Source: Carbonatibacter sp965199245
Lineage (GTDB): Bacteria > Pseudomonadota > Alphaproteobacteria > Kiloniellales > Kiloniellaceae
Length of the DNA stretch: 64,000 nt
Direction: 5' to 3'
Assembly: GCA_965199245.1 (NCBI GenBank)
Contig: CBDAQP010000003.1
Location: 310,001 to 374,000, forward strand
Under the pieces are notes generated by a model. It was not told where the DNA came from. It saw only the letters and a program-made list of their open reading frames with translations, and searched no databases. The translations under genes were made by a program, and so were the position numbers. Of the stretch, positions 8,178 through 17,361 are shown one piece after another (the stretch's first letter is position 1; every line of letters begins with the position of its first letter).

Positions 8178-9140
8178 ATGCACAGCGATTCTCCGCTCAA
8201 CCCCCCGCGCGGACGCATTTACGACTCGATTCTCGATACCATTGGGGCGACGCCTCTGGTTCGGATTGAAAAAATGACCCAAAAGGCAAAGGTCAAAGCC
8301 CAAATCCTCGGCAAATGCGAATTTTTCAATCCCCTTGCTTCTGTCAAGGATCGAATTGGCTACGCCATGATTGCGGACATGGAACGAAAAGGACTCATTC
8401 ACTCCGGCTCGACCCTGATCGAACCCACTAGCGGCAATACCGGAATCGCACTAGCCTTTGTCTGCGCAGCCAAGGGCTATCGCCTCATCCTCACCATGCC
8501 CGAAACAATGTCCGAAGAACGCCGCAAGATGTTACGTTATCTCGGAGCTGAACTGGTGCTGACCGACGGGCACTTGGGCATTGGTGGCGCGGTCAAACGG
8601 GCCGAAAAACTCCGCGCAGAAATTCCAAACTCTGCCATGCCCATGCAGTTTGAAAACACCGCCAATGTCCGCATTCACGAACTGACCACCGCCGAAGAAA
8701 TCTGGCACGACACAAAGGGGCGGGTTGATCTTGTCATCAGCGGTGTCGGCACAGGCGGAACACTGACCGGAGTCGGTGCAGTTCTCAAAGCGCGCAAACC
8801 AACCCTAAAAATGATCGCCGTTGAACCTGAAAACAGCCCAATCCTGTCCGGTGGACAACCCGGCCCCCATAAAATTCAGGGCATCGGCGCAGGGTTTGTC
8901 CCGCCGATCCTCAACAAAGACCTGATTGACGAGGTGCTCTGTATCAGCAACGAGACCGCTTTTCACACCGCACGTACTGCCGCATCCAGCGAAGGACTTC
9001 CCGTCGGCATTTCCTCTGGTGCAGCCCTTGCCGCCGCGCTGGAAATAGGAGCGCGCCCCGCACTCATCAACAAAATGATTGTGGTCATTCTTCCCTCCTT
9101 TGCCGAACGCTATCTCAGCACAGAGCTTTTTGACTCATAA
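8178..9140 (+). CDS. cysK: Cysteine synthase (O-acetylserine sulfhydrylase)
   Basis: PLP enzyme that makes cysteine from O-acetylserine and sulfide. IYDSILDTIGATPLVRI is the usual opening, NPLASVKDRIGYAMI carries the PLP lysine (about residue 57), EPTSGNTGIALAFV is the substrate loop, and SGVGTGGTLTGVG and VGISSGAALAAAL bind the phosphate and complete the site. ATG 8178 with AAGGA 8 bases upstream is preferred over the GTG at 8160; this gives 320 aa. Lies between the Rrf2 gene and the moeB-like gene, all on one strand. Confidence 0.95.
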   Translation: MHSDSPLNPPRGRIYDSILDTIGATPLVRIEKMTQKAKVKAQILGKCEFFNPLASVKDRIGYAMIADMERKGLIHSGSTLIEPTSGNTGIALAFVCAAKGYRLILTMPETMSEERRKMLRYLGAELVLTDGHLGIGGAVKRAEKLRAEIPNSAMPMQFENTANVRIHELTTAEEIWHDTKGRVDLVISGVGTGGTLTGVGAVLKARKPTLKMIAVEPENSPILSGGQPGPHKIQGIGAGFVPPILNKDLIDEVLCISNETAFHTARTAASSEGLPVGISSGAALAAALEIGARPALINKMIVVILPSFAERYLSTELFDS

Positions 9141-9154
9141 AGATACCCCCCGCG

Positions 9155-9934
9155 ATGACCCGATACCATGACCTCAATGACGAACAAACCGAACGCTATG
9201 CCCGTCACCTTGTCCTGCCAGAGGTTGGCGAAGGCGGACAAATAAAGCTTTTACAATCGTCTGTCCTTGTCGTCGGGGTCGGCGGATTGGGGTCACCGCT
9301 TTTGCTCTATCTCGCCGCTGCAGGCATTGGCACACTTGGCCTCGTCGATGATGACCGGGTTGAGCGCTCAAACCTGCAGCGCCAGATTATTCACAGCGAA
9401 GACACCCTTGCCCAAAAAAAAACAGACTCCGCGCGTACGCGGATTCAGGCCCTGAATCCCGACATCAAAATCATCAGCCATAACCAGAGACTCACCTCCA
9501 GCAATGCAGAACAAATCATTGCTGGCTATGACTGCGTTGCGGATGGGTGCGATAGCATCGCCACGCGCTACCTACTCAACGATACCTGCTTTGCCTTAAA
9601 AAAAACCCTCGTCTCTGCTGCCATTTTGCGCTTTGACGGACAGATCACAACGATCAAAGCCCATGTGCACGGCAATAACCCCTGCTATCGCTGTCTTTTT
9701 GGCAATAACCAACCGGATGAACGCGACTCATGCGCTGATGTGGGAGTTTTTGGTGCACTCGCCGGAACTATGGGCAGCCTGCAAACAGTCGAAGTCATCA
9801 AGGAAATATTGGGCCTTGGCACGAGCCTTTCGGGCAAACTGTTGCTCTATTCCGCACTTGATGCCCGCTTTCACAGCTTGAACACCCGCCGCGACCCGGC
9901 CTGTCCCACCTGCGGATCAGGTGAGTTTCTCTGA
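9155..9934 (+). CDS. moeB: MoeB/ThiF/HesA-family adenylyltransferase
   Basis: E1-like enzyme that adenylates the C-terminal Gly-Gly of a small sulfur carrier (MoaD, ThiS or a CysO-like protein). The 259-residue protein has the nucleotide motif VVGVGGLGSPLLLYLA (about 40-54), DDDRVERSNLQRQI, the D-x-x-x-R stretch DGCDSIATRYLLND and two zinc-binding CxxC pairs (NPCYRC and CPTC). There is no C-terminal rhodanese domain. Placement after cysK suggests a link to sulfur transfer, but MoeB and ThiF cannot be told apart from sequence alone. It ends just before decayed DNA. Confidence 0.88.
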   Translation: MTRYHDLNDEQTERYARHLVLPEVGEGGQIKLLQSSVLVVGVGGLGSPLLLYLAAAGIGTLGLVDDDRVERSNLQRQIIHSEDTLAQKKTDSARTRIQALNPDIKIISHNQRLTSSNAEQIIAGYDCVADGCDSIATRYLLNDTCFALKKTLVSAAILRFDGQITTIKAHVHGNNPCYRCLFGNNQPDERDSCADVGVFGALAGTMGSLQTVEVIKEILGLGTSLSGKLLLYSALDARFHSLNTRRDPACPTCGSGEFL

Positions 9935-10571
9935 GAACCTGTCGTCGTGCCTCCAACATGGCGATATAGTACGTTTAATCATCAAGGACATCTCTTTTAT
10001 CCACAAAGCCGTTGAGACCGCGCCCGAAAACATCAACCTGATCGCCCAGGGCATCCTTGAGCTTTGCCACAAAGTCGCGCCGCGCCCGGTGACCGGGAAG
10101 GTCTGTCCGTTTCGACGCGACAACAGAAACCGGTTTTGTTTTCTGCGGGGTGTGCGTTTTAAAATCATCGAACGAGAACGGCGTGTACAAAGAGGTATCA
10201 CAATCCGGCCCCATTCTGCTCACCACTCCCGCAAACCAAAAAATACCCGTCTGCCCAAGGATAAGATTGGGGTGCAGTGTTTCGCGGGTATGGGACAAGA
10301 CATAATCAAACTGTGACGAAAAAGAGGCAAAGAAACAGCGAGTTTTTAATCTATCTGGAGATTCTTCAATAATATGGATTTTGAGAATCTGTCGATTGAG
10401 TTAAATCCAACTGTATGGTTCGATCATATCGTAAACGAAAATAATGTCTGCGTCCTCAGGCGGGACAAAAAATTCAACACCGTCAAAACAATTTTGACCG
10501 TTTGGAAGTTGACGCGACCAAAGATAGTGAGTCCAGTTGGTGACAAAAGCAGCCTTAATCAGGGTGTTCAT
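9930..10571 (-). pseudogene. Glycosyltransferase family 10 (fucosyltransferase-like) pseudogene
   Basis: Starting at ATG 10571 on the minus strand, one frame reads MNTLIKAAFVTNWTHYLWS, then hits TAA after DMIEPYSWI. It continues in the same frame through FDYVLSHTRETLHPN and KTKPVSVVASKRTDLPGHR to the GT10-like DVFGRGLNGFVDKRDVLDD before a second TAA near 9975. The last part is the region where GT10 enzymes bind GDP-fucose, followed here by only a garbled scrap. GT10 enzymes decorate O-antigen or capsule. At least two nonsense changes and loss of the C-terminus make it non-functional. It abuts the IS630 copy, which lies just upstream of its start. Confidence 0.72.
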
Positions 10572-10593
10572 CCCCCCTGAACCACACAGGTTA

Positions 10594-11707
10594 TACCAAT
10601 TCCTGAAAGTTAGAACCCATGGGCCCATTTTCTGTACCCAATGGATCTGATTTTCCATGGCCTGTCGGTGAGATTATTCCATGCGTCACAACAGAGGGAA
10701 ACGATCTGGTCCTGAAAGACGCGGTTTGACAGCCAGTTTTGTCGCAAATATTGCCAGACATTTTCGACCGGATTGAGTTCAGGACTGCGTGGCGGCAACA
10801 GGGTGATATTGTCGGGACTATCCAGTTTGCCGGTGGTGTGCCAGCCCGCCTTGTCAAGGATAATGACAGCATGGGCACCGGCTGTGACGATATCTCTTCC
10901 AGGTGCCCTTGCATCCCGCAGGTATTGCACTGCGGCAGGACAAGCGCGGCCACCCCGGGCGGGGCAGATCGCCCCGAATATCCAGGCGGATTTTGTGCGC
11001 TGGTCTTTTCCTGCCACAGGCCGTGTGCCCTGTTTGGCCCACCATGCTGTTCTTCTGGCCAACACGCGCCTCATCCTGCCACCAGATTTCCAGCGGGACA
11101 GCCGGACCAATTCTGGCGTGCAGAGAGGCTATTTCGGCGGGGAAGTTTTTTTAAATGCGTCAATCTCATCCCCGTTCTGGCCATGATGACGCGGGCGCGC
11201 TGTCAGTTTTCTGTAGCCTTGTTTGCGCAAGGTGGCACTCAGGCAACTTTCGCTGATGCTGAGGCGATAGTCCTCCCATAACCACTGCGCCAGATCCAGA
11301 AGTCGCCAGCGCACCATCGATAGCAGGCAATGGCCCTGTTTCAACGCGGGCAATCAGGGCAGCAAGCCGGGCCTCACTGGCCGGTCGACCGCTTCTCGAA
11401 CGTTGCAAAAGCCCGTCCGGACCTTCTGCATTGAAACGCAACACCCAGTCACGAACAATTTGACGACCAACGCCGCGCGGCTTCACTGCGACTGCCGCCA
11501 TCAGAGATGACCGCAAGGGCAAGCAAGCGGCGCGTCTGGTTCGAATCTGTCGAGTGCCGGGCAAGACGGCGAAGACGGGATGCGTCATCATCCTGACGCA
11601 GGGGAAGGGGCTGACCCATGACAAATCTCCAAAACTGTGTCCTTCCTTGAATCACAGAATCTGCTCACGCGCCAGGCCCAGAGAGTCTTTATTTTATGGA
11701 ATTGGTA
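10594..11707 (-). mobile_element. IS630-family insertion sequence, degenerate copy
   Basis: About 1.1 kb bounded by inverted ends TACCAATTCC (left, 10594-10603) and GGAATTGGTA (right, 11698-11707); TA at each outer edge fits the TA target preference of the family. The transposase inside is on the minus strand and broken in several places. The left-end 90 bases reappear, inverted, at about 55900-55987. Confidence 0.82.
10610..11655 (-). pseudogene. IS630 transposase, frameshifted
   Basis: The parts of an IS630-type DDE transposase occur in order but in different frames. The N-terminal piece from about 11615 is MGQPLPLRQDDDASRLRRLA. Next comes the helix-turn-helix piece IVRDWVLRFNAEGPDGLL (about 11400-11470). 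A third piece is WLWEDYRLSISESCLSATLR (about 11220-11290). The catalytic C-terminal piece has VIILDKAGWHT and NITLLPPRSPELNPVENVW (about 10690-10830). At least three frame changes separate them, so no intact transposase can be made. The acidic residue in SPELNPVE and the aspartate in LDKAGWH belong to the DDE set. Confidence 0.85.
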
Positions 11708-12002
11708 TTAGAGGTCGCCCCCGAACTCTACATACGCTTGAAATAGAAAAAAGGCCGACCGCTCATCTTCTGCCAAGGCAGAGGGCAAAAGGCGAGGAAA
11801 CTGTCCAAAGGTTTAATCAAAAATTGCGCACGAAGCACGACCTACGCCCCCCTCACACGTCAAATATTCTGAGGTTCTCGAAGTCAATTTGCCTACTAAC
11901 CAACTTCGGCTTGAAGTTTTAGGGTCTGCGCTATAGTCTGCGGCCTAACGCCGTTCAGGTTTGTCTGAGACGGCCTGTACAAGGATAGAAAAGGGGCGAA
12001 GA
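11708..12002. promoter_or_regulatory. Region between the IS630 copy and argG
   Basis: No gene was recognised in these 295 bases. A possible sigma-70-like promoter for argG is TTGAAG (11911-11916) and TATAGT (11932-11937), with a short spacer of 15 bases. GGGG at about 11993-11996 can serve as ribosome binding site for the GTG at 12003. Confidence 0.35.
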
Positions 12003-13205
12003 GTGCGCGCGATTAAAAAGGTCGTTTTGGCCTATTCCGGTGGTTTGGATACCTCTGTCATTCTCAAGTGGTTGGAAGAAACCTACAACTGCGAGGTCAT
12101 CACCTTTACGGCTGATCTGGGACAGGGCGAAGAACTCGCCCCCGCACGTGAAAAGGCCCAATTGCTGGGGGTAAAAGACATCCGTATCGCCGACCTGCGC
12201 GAAGAATTCATCAGCGACTTTGTCTTTCCCATGTTTCGCGCCAATGCCCTTTACGAAGGCGTTTATCTGTTAGGAACATCCATTGCCCGTCCCCTTATTT
12301 CCAAACATCTGATTGACATTGCCCGTGAAACGGGGGCCGATGCGGTGGCCCACGGGGCCACTGGAAAGGGCAACGATCAGGTGCGATTTGAACTGAGCTG
12401 TTACGCCCTTAATCCTGACATTCAGGTCATCGCGCCGTGGCGTGAATGGGATTTGACCTCGCGCACGCGCTTAATTGACTTTGCCGAAAATCATCAAATT
12501 CCCATTGCACGGGACAAACGCGGGGAGGCTCCTTTTTCCATTGATGCCAACCTTTTGCATACCTCTGCGGAGGGAAAGGAAATGGAAGATCCTTGGATTG
12601 CACCGGGCGATCATGTTTATTCGCGCTCTGTTTCCCCCATGGAGGCCCCGGACACACCCACAGAAATTACCGTGACCTTTCGCCGTGGCGATGCCACCGC
12701 AATCAATGGCGTTCAGTTGAGTCCGGCGGAACTGCTCACCCGACTCAATGAGTTGGGTGGGGCCAACGGGATTGGTCGCCTTGATCTGGTTGAAAATCGC
12801 TTTGTCGGCATGAAATCGCGCGGGCTTTACGAAACACCGGGGGGAACCATTCTCTTGACAGCCCACCGGGCGATTGAGTCCCTCACCCTAGATCGCGGAG
12901 CCATGCACCTCAAAGACGAGCTGATGCCCCGCTATGCAGAACTGATCTACAATGGATTCTGGTTCAGCCCAGAACGCGAAATGCTCCAGTCTTTAATTGA
13001 CAAATCACAGGAAAATGTTGACGGAACCGTGCGCCTGAAGCTCTATAAAGGCAACGTCATTGTCACCGGACGCGAATCGGACAAATCACTCTATTCGCTC
13101 GAACACGTCACCTTTGAAGAAGACAGTGTCTATGACCAGCGAGACGCCGAAGGCTTCATTCGCCTCAATGCCCTGCGTCTACGTCTATTGAACCGACAAA
13201 AATGA
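12003..13205 (+). CDS. argG: Argininosuccinate synthase
   Basis: ATP-dependent joining of citrulline and aspartate in arginine synthesis. The N-terminal P-loop-like KKVVLAYSGGLDTSVILKWL, AHGATGKGNDQVRFEL, RDKRGEAPFSIDANLLH and VENRFVGMKSRGLYETPGG are diagnostic. The GTG at 12003 puts the P-loop motif near residue 10, as in the family, and gives 400 aa. An upstream TTG at 11961 would add 14 residues. The stop overlaps the start of a DUF3253 gene (ATGA). Confidence 0.96.
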   Translation: MRAIKKVVLAYSGGLDTSVILKWLEETYNCEVITFTADLGQGEELAPAREKAQLLGVKDIRIADLREEFISDFVFPMFRANALYEGVYLLGTSIARPLISKHLIDIARETGADAVAHGATGKGNDQVRFELSCYALNPDIQVIAPWREWDLTSRTRLIDFAENHQIPIARDKRGEAPFSIDANLLHTSAEGKEMEDPWIAPGDHVYSRSVSPMEAPDTPTEITVTFRRGDATAINGVQLSPAELLTRLNELGGANGIGRLDLVENRFVGMKSRGLYETPGGTILLTAHRAIESLTLDRGAMHLKDELMPRYAELIYNGFWFSPEREMLQSLIDKSQENVDGTVRLKLYKGNVIVTGRESDKSLYSLEHVTFEEDSVYDQRDAEGFIRLNALRLRLLNRQK

Positions 13206-13507
13206 CCAACAAAAGTACAGAAAAACAGGATAAAGACGACCCTGTCGCGCTCTTTATCATCGATTACCTCGCTGGGTGTAGGGAAGCCCCTGCCCCGGAC
13301 GACATTGCACGTGCACTCTATCGCCACAAAGGTGCAAAACCACAGGAAAAATGGCACAAATACCTGCCTGCAGTGCGGCAACAGGCCCTCTTCCTCGCAC
13401 GGAAGGGCCGGATTACGATTCTACGACGCGGCATGGTCACCGACCCCAACAAACCGGTCAAGGGCCTGATCCGGCTCGCTCTATCTGAAGAGAGCGCAGA
13501 GATTTAA
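13202..13507 (+). CDS. DUF3253 protein
   Basis: A 101-residue protein matching the DUF3253 pattern: a short winged-helix-like unit with FIIDYLAG, DDIARALYRH, LPAVRQQALFLARKGRI and RRGMVTDPNKPVKGLIRLAL. The function of the family is not known to me. The fold pattern (a short helix pair and a 'KGRI' strand) suggests nucleic-acid binding, which is an inference. Its ATG overlaps the argG stop, so it is translationally coupled to argG. Its stop lies 5 bases from the stop of the convergent folD gene. Confidence 0.75.
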   Translation: MTNKSTEKQDKDDPVALFIIDYLAGCREAPAPDDIARALYRHKGAKPQEKWHKYLPAVRQQALFLARKGRITILRRGMVTDPNKPVKGLIRLALSEESAEI

Positions 13508-13512
13508 GTGCG

Positions 13513-14415
13513 TTACCTGCTCAGCAAGTCAGGCTGTGGCAGGCCAAGCGTACGCGTCGCGACGGTTAGGGTATTGACCAATAAACAGGCGATAGTCATA
13601 GGGCCAACGCCACCCGGAACGGGGGTAATCGCCCCGGCGCGCGTCATCGCGGCTGCGGTTTCGACATCGCCAACAAGGACATTTTTGCCCGCGCGTTCAA
13701 TGCGATTGATGCCAACATCAATCACAGTCGCTCCGTCCTTAATCCAAGCCCCCTTGACCATTTCAGGTCGTCCAACTGCGGCAACAACAATATCGGCCTG
13801 CCCGATGACCTCTGGCAAATTCTTTGTCCGACTGTGCGCTGTTGTCACAGTACAGCTTTCGGCGAGTAAGAGCTGGGACATCGGTTTTCCGACGATATTT
13901 GATCGCCCAACGACAACGGCATTCAAACCAGACAGATCACCCAAATGATCCTTTAACAGCATCAAACTGCCCAGGGGCGTACAGGGTACCAAGGGCGCAT
14001 TTGCCCCCCTCGCCCCCGTGGCGAGACGTCCAGAATTGATGACGTGAAAACCATCAACGTCCTTTTGCGGTGAAATGGCATTGATAATGGCCTCATCGTC
14101 AATGTGAGCGGGGACGGGCAACTGAACTAAAATGCCGTGTACGCAGTCATCATTGTTCAGTTCTTCGACCTTTTCCAATAGCGCGTCCTGTGTCGTTGTC
14201 GCGGGCATTTTGTATTCATAGGAATTCATTCCTACTTCGACTGTCGTCTTGCCCTTGGATGCGACATAAACGCGCGAAGCGGGGTCTTCGCCGACCAATA
14301 CCACCGCCAGCCCAGGCGTAACTCCGTGGTTGTCTTTAAGGGTTGAGACCTCTTCTGCAATGCGTCCGCGCAGGCGCGCAGCAAAGGCTTTGCCATCAAT
14401 GAGCTGTGCTGTCAC
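13513..14415 (-). CDS. folD: Methylene-THF dehydrogenase/methenyl-THF cyclohydrolase
   Basis: Interconverts 5,10-methylene-THF, methenyl-THF and 10-formyl-THF with NADP. The catalytic YVASKGKTTVEVGMNSYEYK region has the family Tyr and Lys, GILVQLPVPAHID and DVDGFHVINSGRL follow, VVGRSNIVGKPMSQLLL binds the dinucleotide, and PVPGGVGPMTIACLL closes the protein (300 aa). With fhs at 56-58 kb it forms the THF one-carbon oxidation route to formate. ATG 14415. Confidence 0.97.
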   Translation of the reverse strand: MTAQLIDGKAFAARLRGRIAEEVSTLKDNHGVTPGLAVVLVGEDPASRVYVASKGKTTVEVGMNSYEYKMPATTTQDALLEKVEELNNDDCVHGILVQLPVPAHIDDEAIINAISPQKDVDGFHVINSGRLATGARGANAPLVPCTPLGSLMLLKDHLGDLSGLNAVVVGRSNIVGKPMSQLLLAESCTVTTAHSRTKNLPEVIGQADIVVAAVGRPEMVKGAWIKDGATVIDVGINRIERAGKNVLVGDVETAAAMTRAGAITPVPGGVGPMTIACLLVNTLTVATRTLGLPQPDLLSR

Positions 14416-14558
14416 GGTATTCTCCCCAGATTTCTTGTTCCTTCGGGCAGAGAACTAAAGACAATGCGCCGCGAAGGCAACAAACTTTCCGCCCAGAGGG
14501 GCATCAATCGCAATACAAATATCAGAAAAGGTCATCCTGCTTTTCAATCAAAATGGCC

Positions 14559-14858
14559 TCAGAGTAATCTGATTTGAAGCTGGGTGAGCAAACGCTGGAG
14601 GAAAAAAATTGCCAAAAACAACACCACTGGCGACAGATCAATCCCCCCGACAGTCGGCACCCCCCGGCGAATATACTGCAAAACAGGCTCCGTCAGGCCA
14701 AAGACAAAACGCCCGACCAAGGCGATAAACTGGTTAGAACTGTTCACCACATTGAACGCCTGCAACCAGCTGAGGATAATGGCAATCACCACCACCCAGC
14801 TATAGAGTTGAAGCGCAATCTGAAAAACGGCAAAAAGCGGCGCGAGTAAAATATCCAT
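14559..14858 (-). CDS. yggT: YggT-family integral membrane protein
   Basis: 99 residues with the YggT pattern: two hydrophobic stretches (LYSWVVVIAIILSWLQAFNV and LSPVVLFLAIFFLQRLL) separated by the conserved VFGLTEPVLQYIRRGVPTVG. Family members sit in the inner membrane; roles in osmotic tolerance or cell division have been suggested, none certain. ATG 14858 is preferred to the TTG at 14876. On the same strand as folD, 143 bases upstream of its start. Confidence 0.9.
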   Translation of the reverse strand: MDILLAPLFAVFQIALQLYSWVVVIAIILSWLQAFNVVNSSNQFIALVGRFVFGLTEPVLQYIRRGVPTVGGIDLSPVVLFLAIFFLQRLLTQLQIRLL

Positions 14859-15068
14859 AGCAACAAAACACCCCAAAAGACCAAATCGATTACAAACTGG
14901 GATACTAACCGAAAACCAGAGACGATAAAAGCCCCCAAAGGGCAGAGAAGGGTTTGTTCACTTCTGTTTCTACGAAGGCTTCCGCCTTGACTCACGCTCC
15001 GACACATATAATTTATAATCTGATAAAACAGGGTAGATACTCCAAATCACCGAAAGTGCGATAACATC

Positions 15069-15623
15069 ATGCCACTGAAAAACTCCGCCACGGCGTGGGG
15101 TTCTGTTGCCCGGGCGTTCCACTGGTCGGGTGCAATCCTTATTATCTCTTTGATTTATATATGTTTTTTGATGGGGGAACCGGTCAGCATCCAGGACAAA
15201 ATCTACTCTATCAACCTGCATAAATCATTGGGCCTGATCGCGCTGGTGCTGGCGATTTTGCGTCTGCTCTGGCGTTTTGTGTCACCGCCGCCCGCTCCCC
15301 TTGCCGCACCTTTGCCTGCACAGATCGCCGCCCAGACTGTGCATGTTGCCCTTTATGTCCTCATTATCGTTCAGCCCCTTGTCGGCATTGTGCATTCTTG
15401 GGCCACTGGATACCCCATCGTTTTTTTTAACAGATTCCCACTCCCTGCGCTAATGGTGCCGAACAGAGCACTTGCAGAAATTCTCGGCACAACACATGTT
15501 TTTATCGGCTGGGGGTTGGTTGCCCTCATCGCCCTTCATGGTGCCGCTGCGCTCAAGCACCATTTTATTGACCGCGACGGAACCTTGATCAGAATGCTCT
15601 CAGGGAGAGGAGAAAAAACATGA
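15069..15623 (+). CDS. Cytochrome b561-family protein
   Basis: A 184-residue four-helix membrane protein. Histidines in ARAFHWSGAILI, INLHKSLGLIAL, TVHVALYVLIIVQPL and GTTHVFIGWGLVALIALHG are placed to bind two b hemes, as in bacterial CybB-type proteins, which pass electrons from quinol or ascorbate-like donors. The yceI gene overlaps its end by 4 bases (ATGA), the usual cybB-yceI pair. Confidence 0.92.
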   Translation: MPLKNSATAWGSVARAFHWSGAILIISLIYICFLMGEPVSIQDKIYSINLHKSLGLIALVLAILRLLWRFVSPPPAPLAAPLPAQIAAQTVHVALYVLIIVQPLVGIVHSWATGYPIVFFNRFPLPALMVPNRALAEILGTTHVFIGWGLVALIALHGAAALKHHFIDRDGTLIRMLSGRGEKT

Positions 15624-16189
15624 CGATTGTACAAAACATTGGCCAAAGAATTGGACTATCCCTGCTGGCCCTCACCTTTGCCAAAATTGCCATTGCTGCG
15701 CCGCTGTGGGTACTCGACCCCGATAGTCAGGTTGGTTTTAGCGTTGAACAGAGTGGGGCGAAGGTCGCAGGACAGTTTGAAGATTTTTCCAGCACAATCC
15801 AATTTCACCCCGACCAGCTCGACAGTAGCACCATTCGCGTTGTCATCGAAACGGCATCCGTCAACAGCGAAGACAAAACCCGCGATGACACTATTCGTTC
15901 CAGTGCGTTCCTTGACAGTGCCACCCATCCGCAGGCTATTTTCACGGCAGATCAGTTTGAGCAAACTGGCCCGGGGCAATTTCGCGCACGGGGAACCTTG
16001 ACCCTGCGCGGAACCAGTCGCCCGCTGGATTTAGAATTCATGGCCTCCGTCCAGGACGGCCTGCTCACCGCGCAGGGGTCTGCGAATCTTGAACGACTCA
16101 ATTACGGTGTGGGGCTGGGCGAATGGGCTTCCACAGCCGTCGTATCCAACCGCGTTGACATCAACTTTGACATTACAGGACGCGAATAA
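15620..16189 (+). CDS. yceI: YceI-family periplasmic lipid-binding-like protein
   Basis: 189 residues with an N-terminal signal peptide (hydrophobic LSLLALTFAKIAIAA, cleavage near APL) and the YceI fold: WVLDPDSQVGFSV, STIRVVIETASVNSEDKTRD and GTLTLRGTSRPLDLEF. Relatives bind polyisoprenoid such as ubiquinone-8 in the periplasm. ATG overlaps the cytochrome b561 stop. Together they suggest a quinone-linked electron carrier unit. Confidence 0.92.
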   Translation: MTIVQNIGQRIGLSLLALTFAKIAIAAPLWVLDPDSQVGFSVEQSGAKVAGQFEDFSSTIQFHPDQLDSSTIRVVIETASVNSEDKTRDDTIRSSAFLDSATHPQAIFTADQFEQTGPGQFRARGTLTLRGTSRPLDLEFMASVQDGLLTAQGSANLERLNYGVGLGEWASTAVVSNRVDINFDITGRE

Positions 16190-16207
16190 AAGCCAAAAAT
16201 TTAAAAC

Positions 16208-17143
16208 ATGACCACTTCACATATGACGTTAATACGCCAGATTGCGCGTTGTCACCATTGGCATCCGCAAAACTATCGTCCTTGGTTCATTGGCGCACAG
16301 CGTCACGGATGGGTCACGCATGATTTTGCCCGAACTCTGTTGCAATACCCCGATATTTTTTATCAGGGGGCGCAGGGTCTTGAACTGGCCCCGTCACTGG
16401 ATAGCTTCGCCCGCAGAACGGCAGCCGTGAATGAACTGGTACAAACCCTGTCAGATCAAGGCCACCTGCCCCCTCTGCGCGGGGAAGCCTTCGCACTCAA
16501 ACGCCAGTGGCATCACTCTGCCGTGATGACGTTGGATCGCGCAGTTGCCGGGGCCTTTGGCATTCGTGGCTATGGCGTTCATCTCAATGGTTATGTCCGC
16601 CGAGGGCGGGATATGTTGATCTGGGTGGGCAAACGCAGTGCGGACAAGGTCTCGTCACCCAGCAAACTTGACCACCTTGTCGCAGGGGGACAACCCTTTG
16701 GCCTCGGGCTGAGAGAAAACCTCATCAAGGAGGCAGAAGAAGAAGCCGCCATTCCGCCAGAAATGATGGAAAGGGCCATATCATGTGGTCTCCTAGCCTA
16801 TCGCTGTGAACGCGAAGACGGGTTGCGCGATGACCATATTTTTTGTTTTGATCTGGAACTCCCAGAAAATTTTATCCCCCAAAACCAAGACGGCGAGGTC
16901 ACGGGATTTGAACTCTGGCCTGTCGCGGCGGTTATGGAGCGATTACGCACGACAGATGATTTCAAGTACAATGTAGCCTTGGTGCTGTTGCATTTTATCA
17001 TCAGACATGGTCTGTTGTCCTCCGAAGACCCGGAATATACTGCGCTTGTGCAGGGTTTGGCACAAAACCTCGAAGACTTGCAAGGTTTGGCCCAGCACCC
17101 CGAAAACCAATCAGCACCAGACATCAAGGACTTAAAAACATGA
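16208..17143 (+). CDS. Nudix hydrolase with DUF4743 N-terminal domain
   Basis: 311 residues. The first 120 match DUF4743 (HHWHPQNYRPWFIGAQRHGW, then the LYPDIF-type LLQYPDIF). The second half is a Nudix domain with a divergent Nudix box, AGGQPFGLGLRENLIKEAEE, in which the first conserved Glu is missing and the second part is KEAEEEAAI. This matches plant and bacterial relatives annotated near thiamine pyrophosphokinase; some cleave damaged thiamine diphosphate, but the substrate here is unknown. ATG 16208; an internal ATG at 16223 is possible. Its stop overlaps the next gene. Confidence 0.82.
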   Translation: MTTSHMTLIRQIARCHHWHPQNYRPWFIGAQRHGWVTHDFARTLLQYPDIFYQGAQGLELAPSLDSFARRTAAVNELVQTLSDQGHLPPLRGEAFALKRQWHHSAVMTLDRAVAGAFGIRGYGVHLNGYVRRGRDMLIWVGKRSADKVSSPSKLDHLVAGGQPFGLGLRENLIKEAEEEAAIPPEMMERAISCGLLAYRCEREDGLRDDHIFCFDLELPENFIPQNQDGEVTGFELWPVAAVMERLRTTDDFKYNVALVLLHFIIRHGLLSSEDPEYTALVQGLAQNLEDLQGLAQHPENQSAPDIKDLKT

Positions 17144-17340
17144 CATGGATATTCGACATTGTCATTTTTGCCGCCATGGGCGTCGTGGTTTTGTCGCTTT
17201 TGGGCGGCTTAGTCGCCATGGCCCGGGGCAACAGTGGACGATCAAACCGGATGATGCGCGCCCGCGTCGCGGCGCAGGCTGTTGCTTTGATCGTGGTTGC
17301 ACTCAGCCTCTGGCTCAAGCAAGAACTCGGAACACTTTAA
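17140..17340 (+). CDS. Small twin-transmembrane HIG1-like protein
   Basis: 66 residues with two membrane helices (IFDIVIFAAMGVVVLSLLGG and VAAQAVALIVVALSLWL) joined by a basic loop SNRMMRARV, the HIG1-type pattern known from alphaproteobacteria and mitochondria, where such proteins associate with respiratory complexes. Overlaps the Nudix stop by 4 bases and precedes the cobalamin adenosyltransferase by 21, an order often seen in this class. Confidence 0.8.
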   Translation: MTWIFDIVIFAAMGVVVLSLLGGLVAMARGNSGRSNRMMRARVAAQAVALIVVALSLWLKQELGTL

Positions 17341-17361
17341 ACGACCAGGGAAAAAAGGCCG

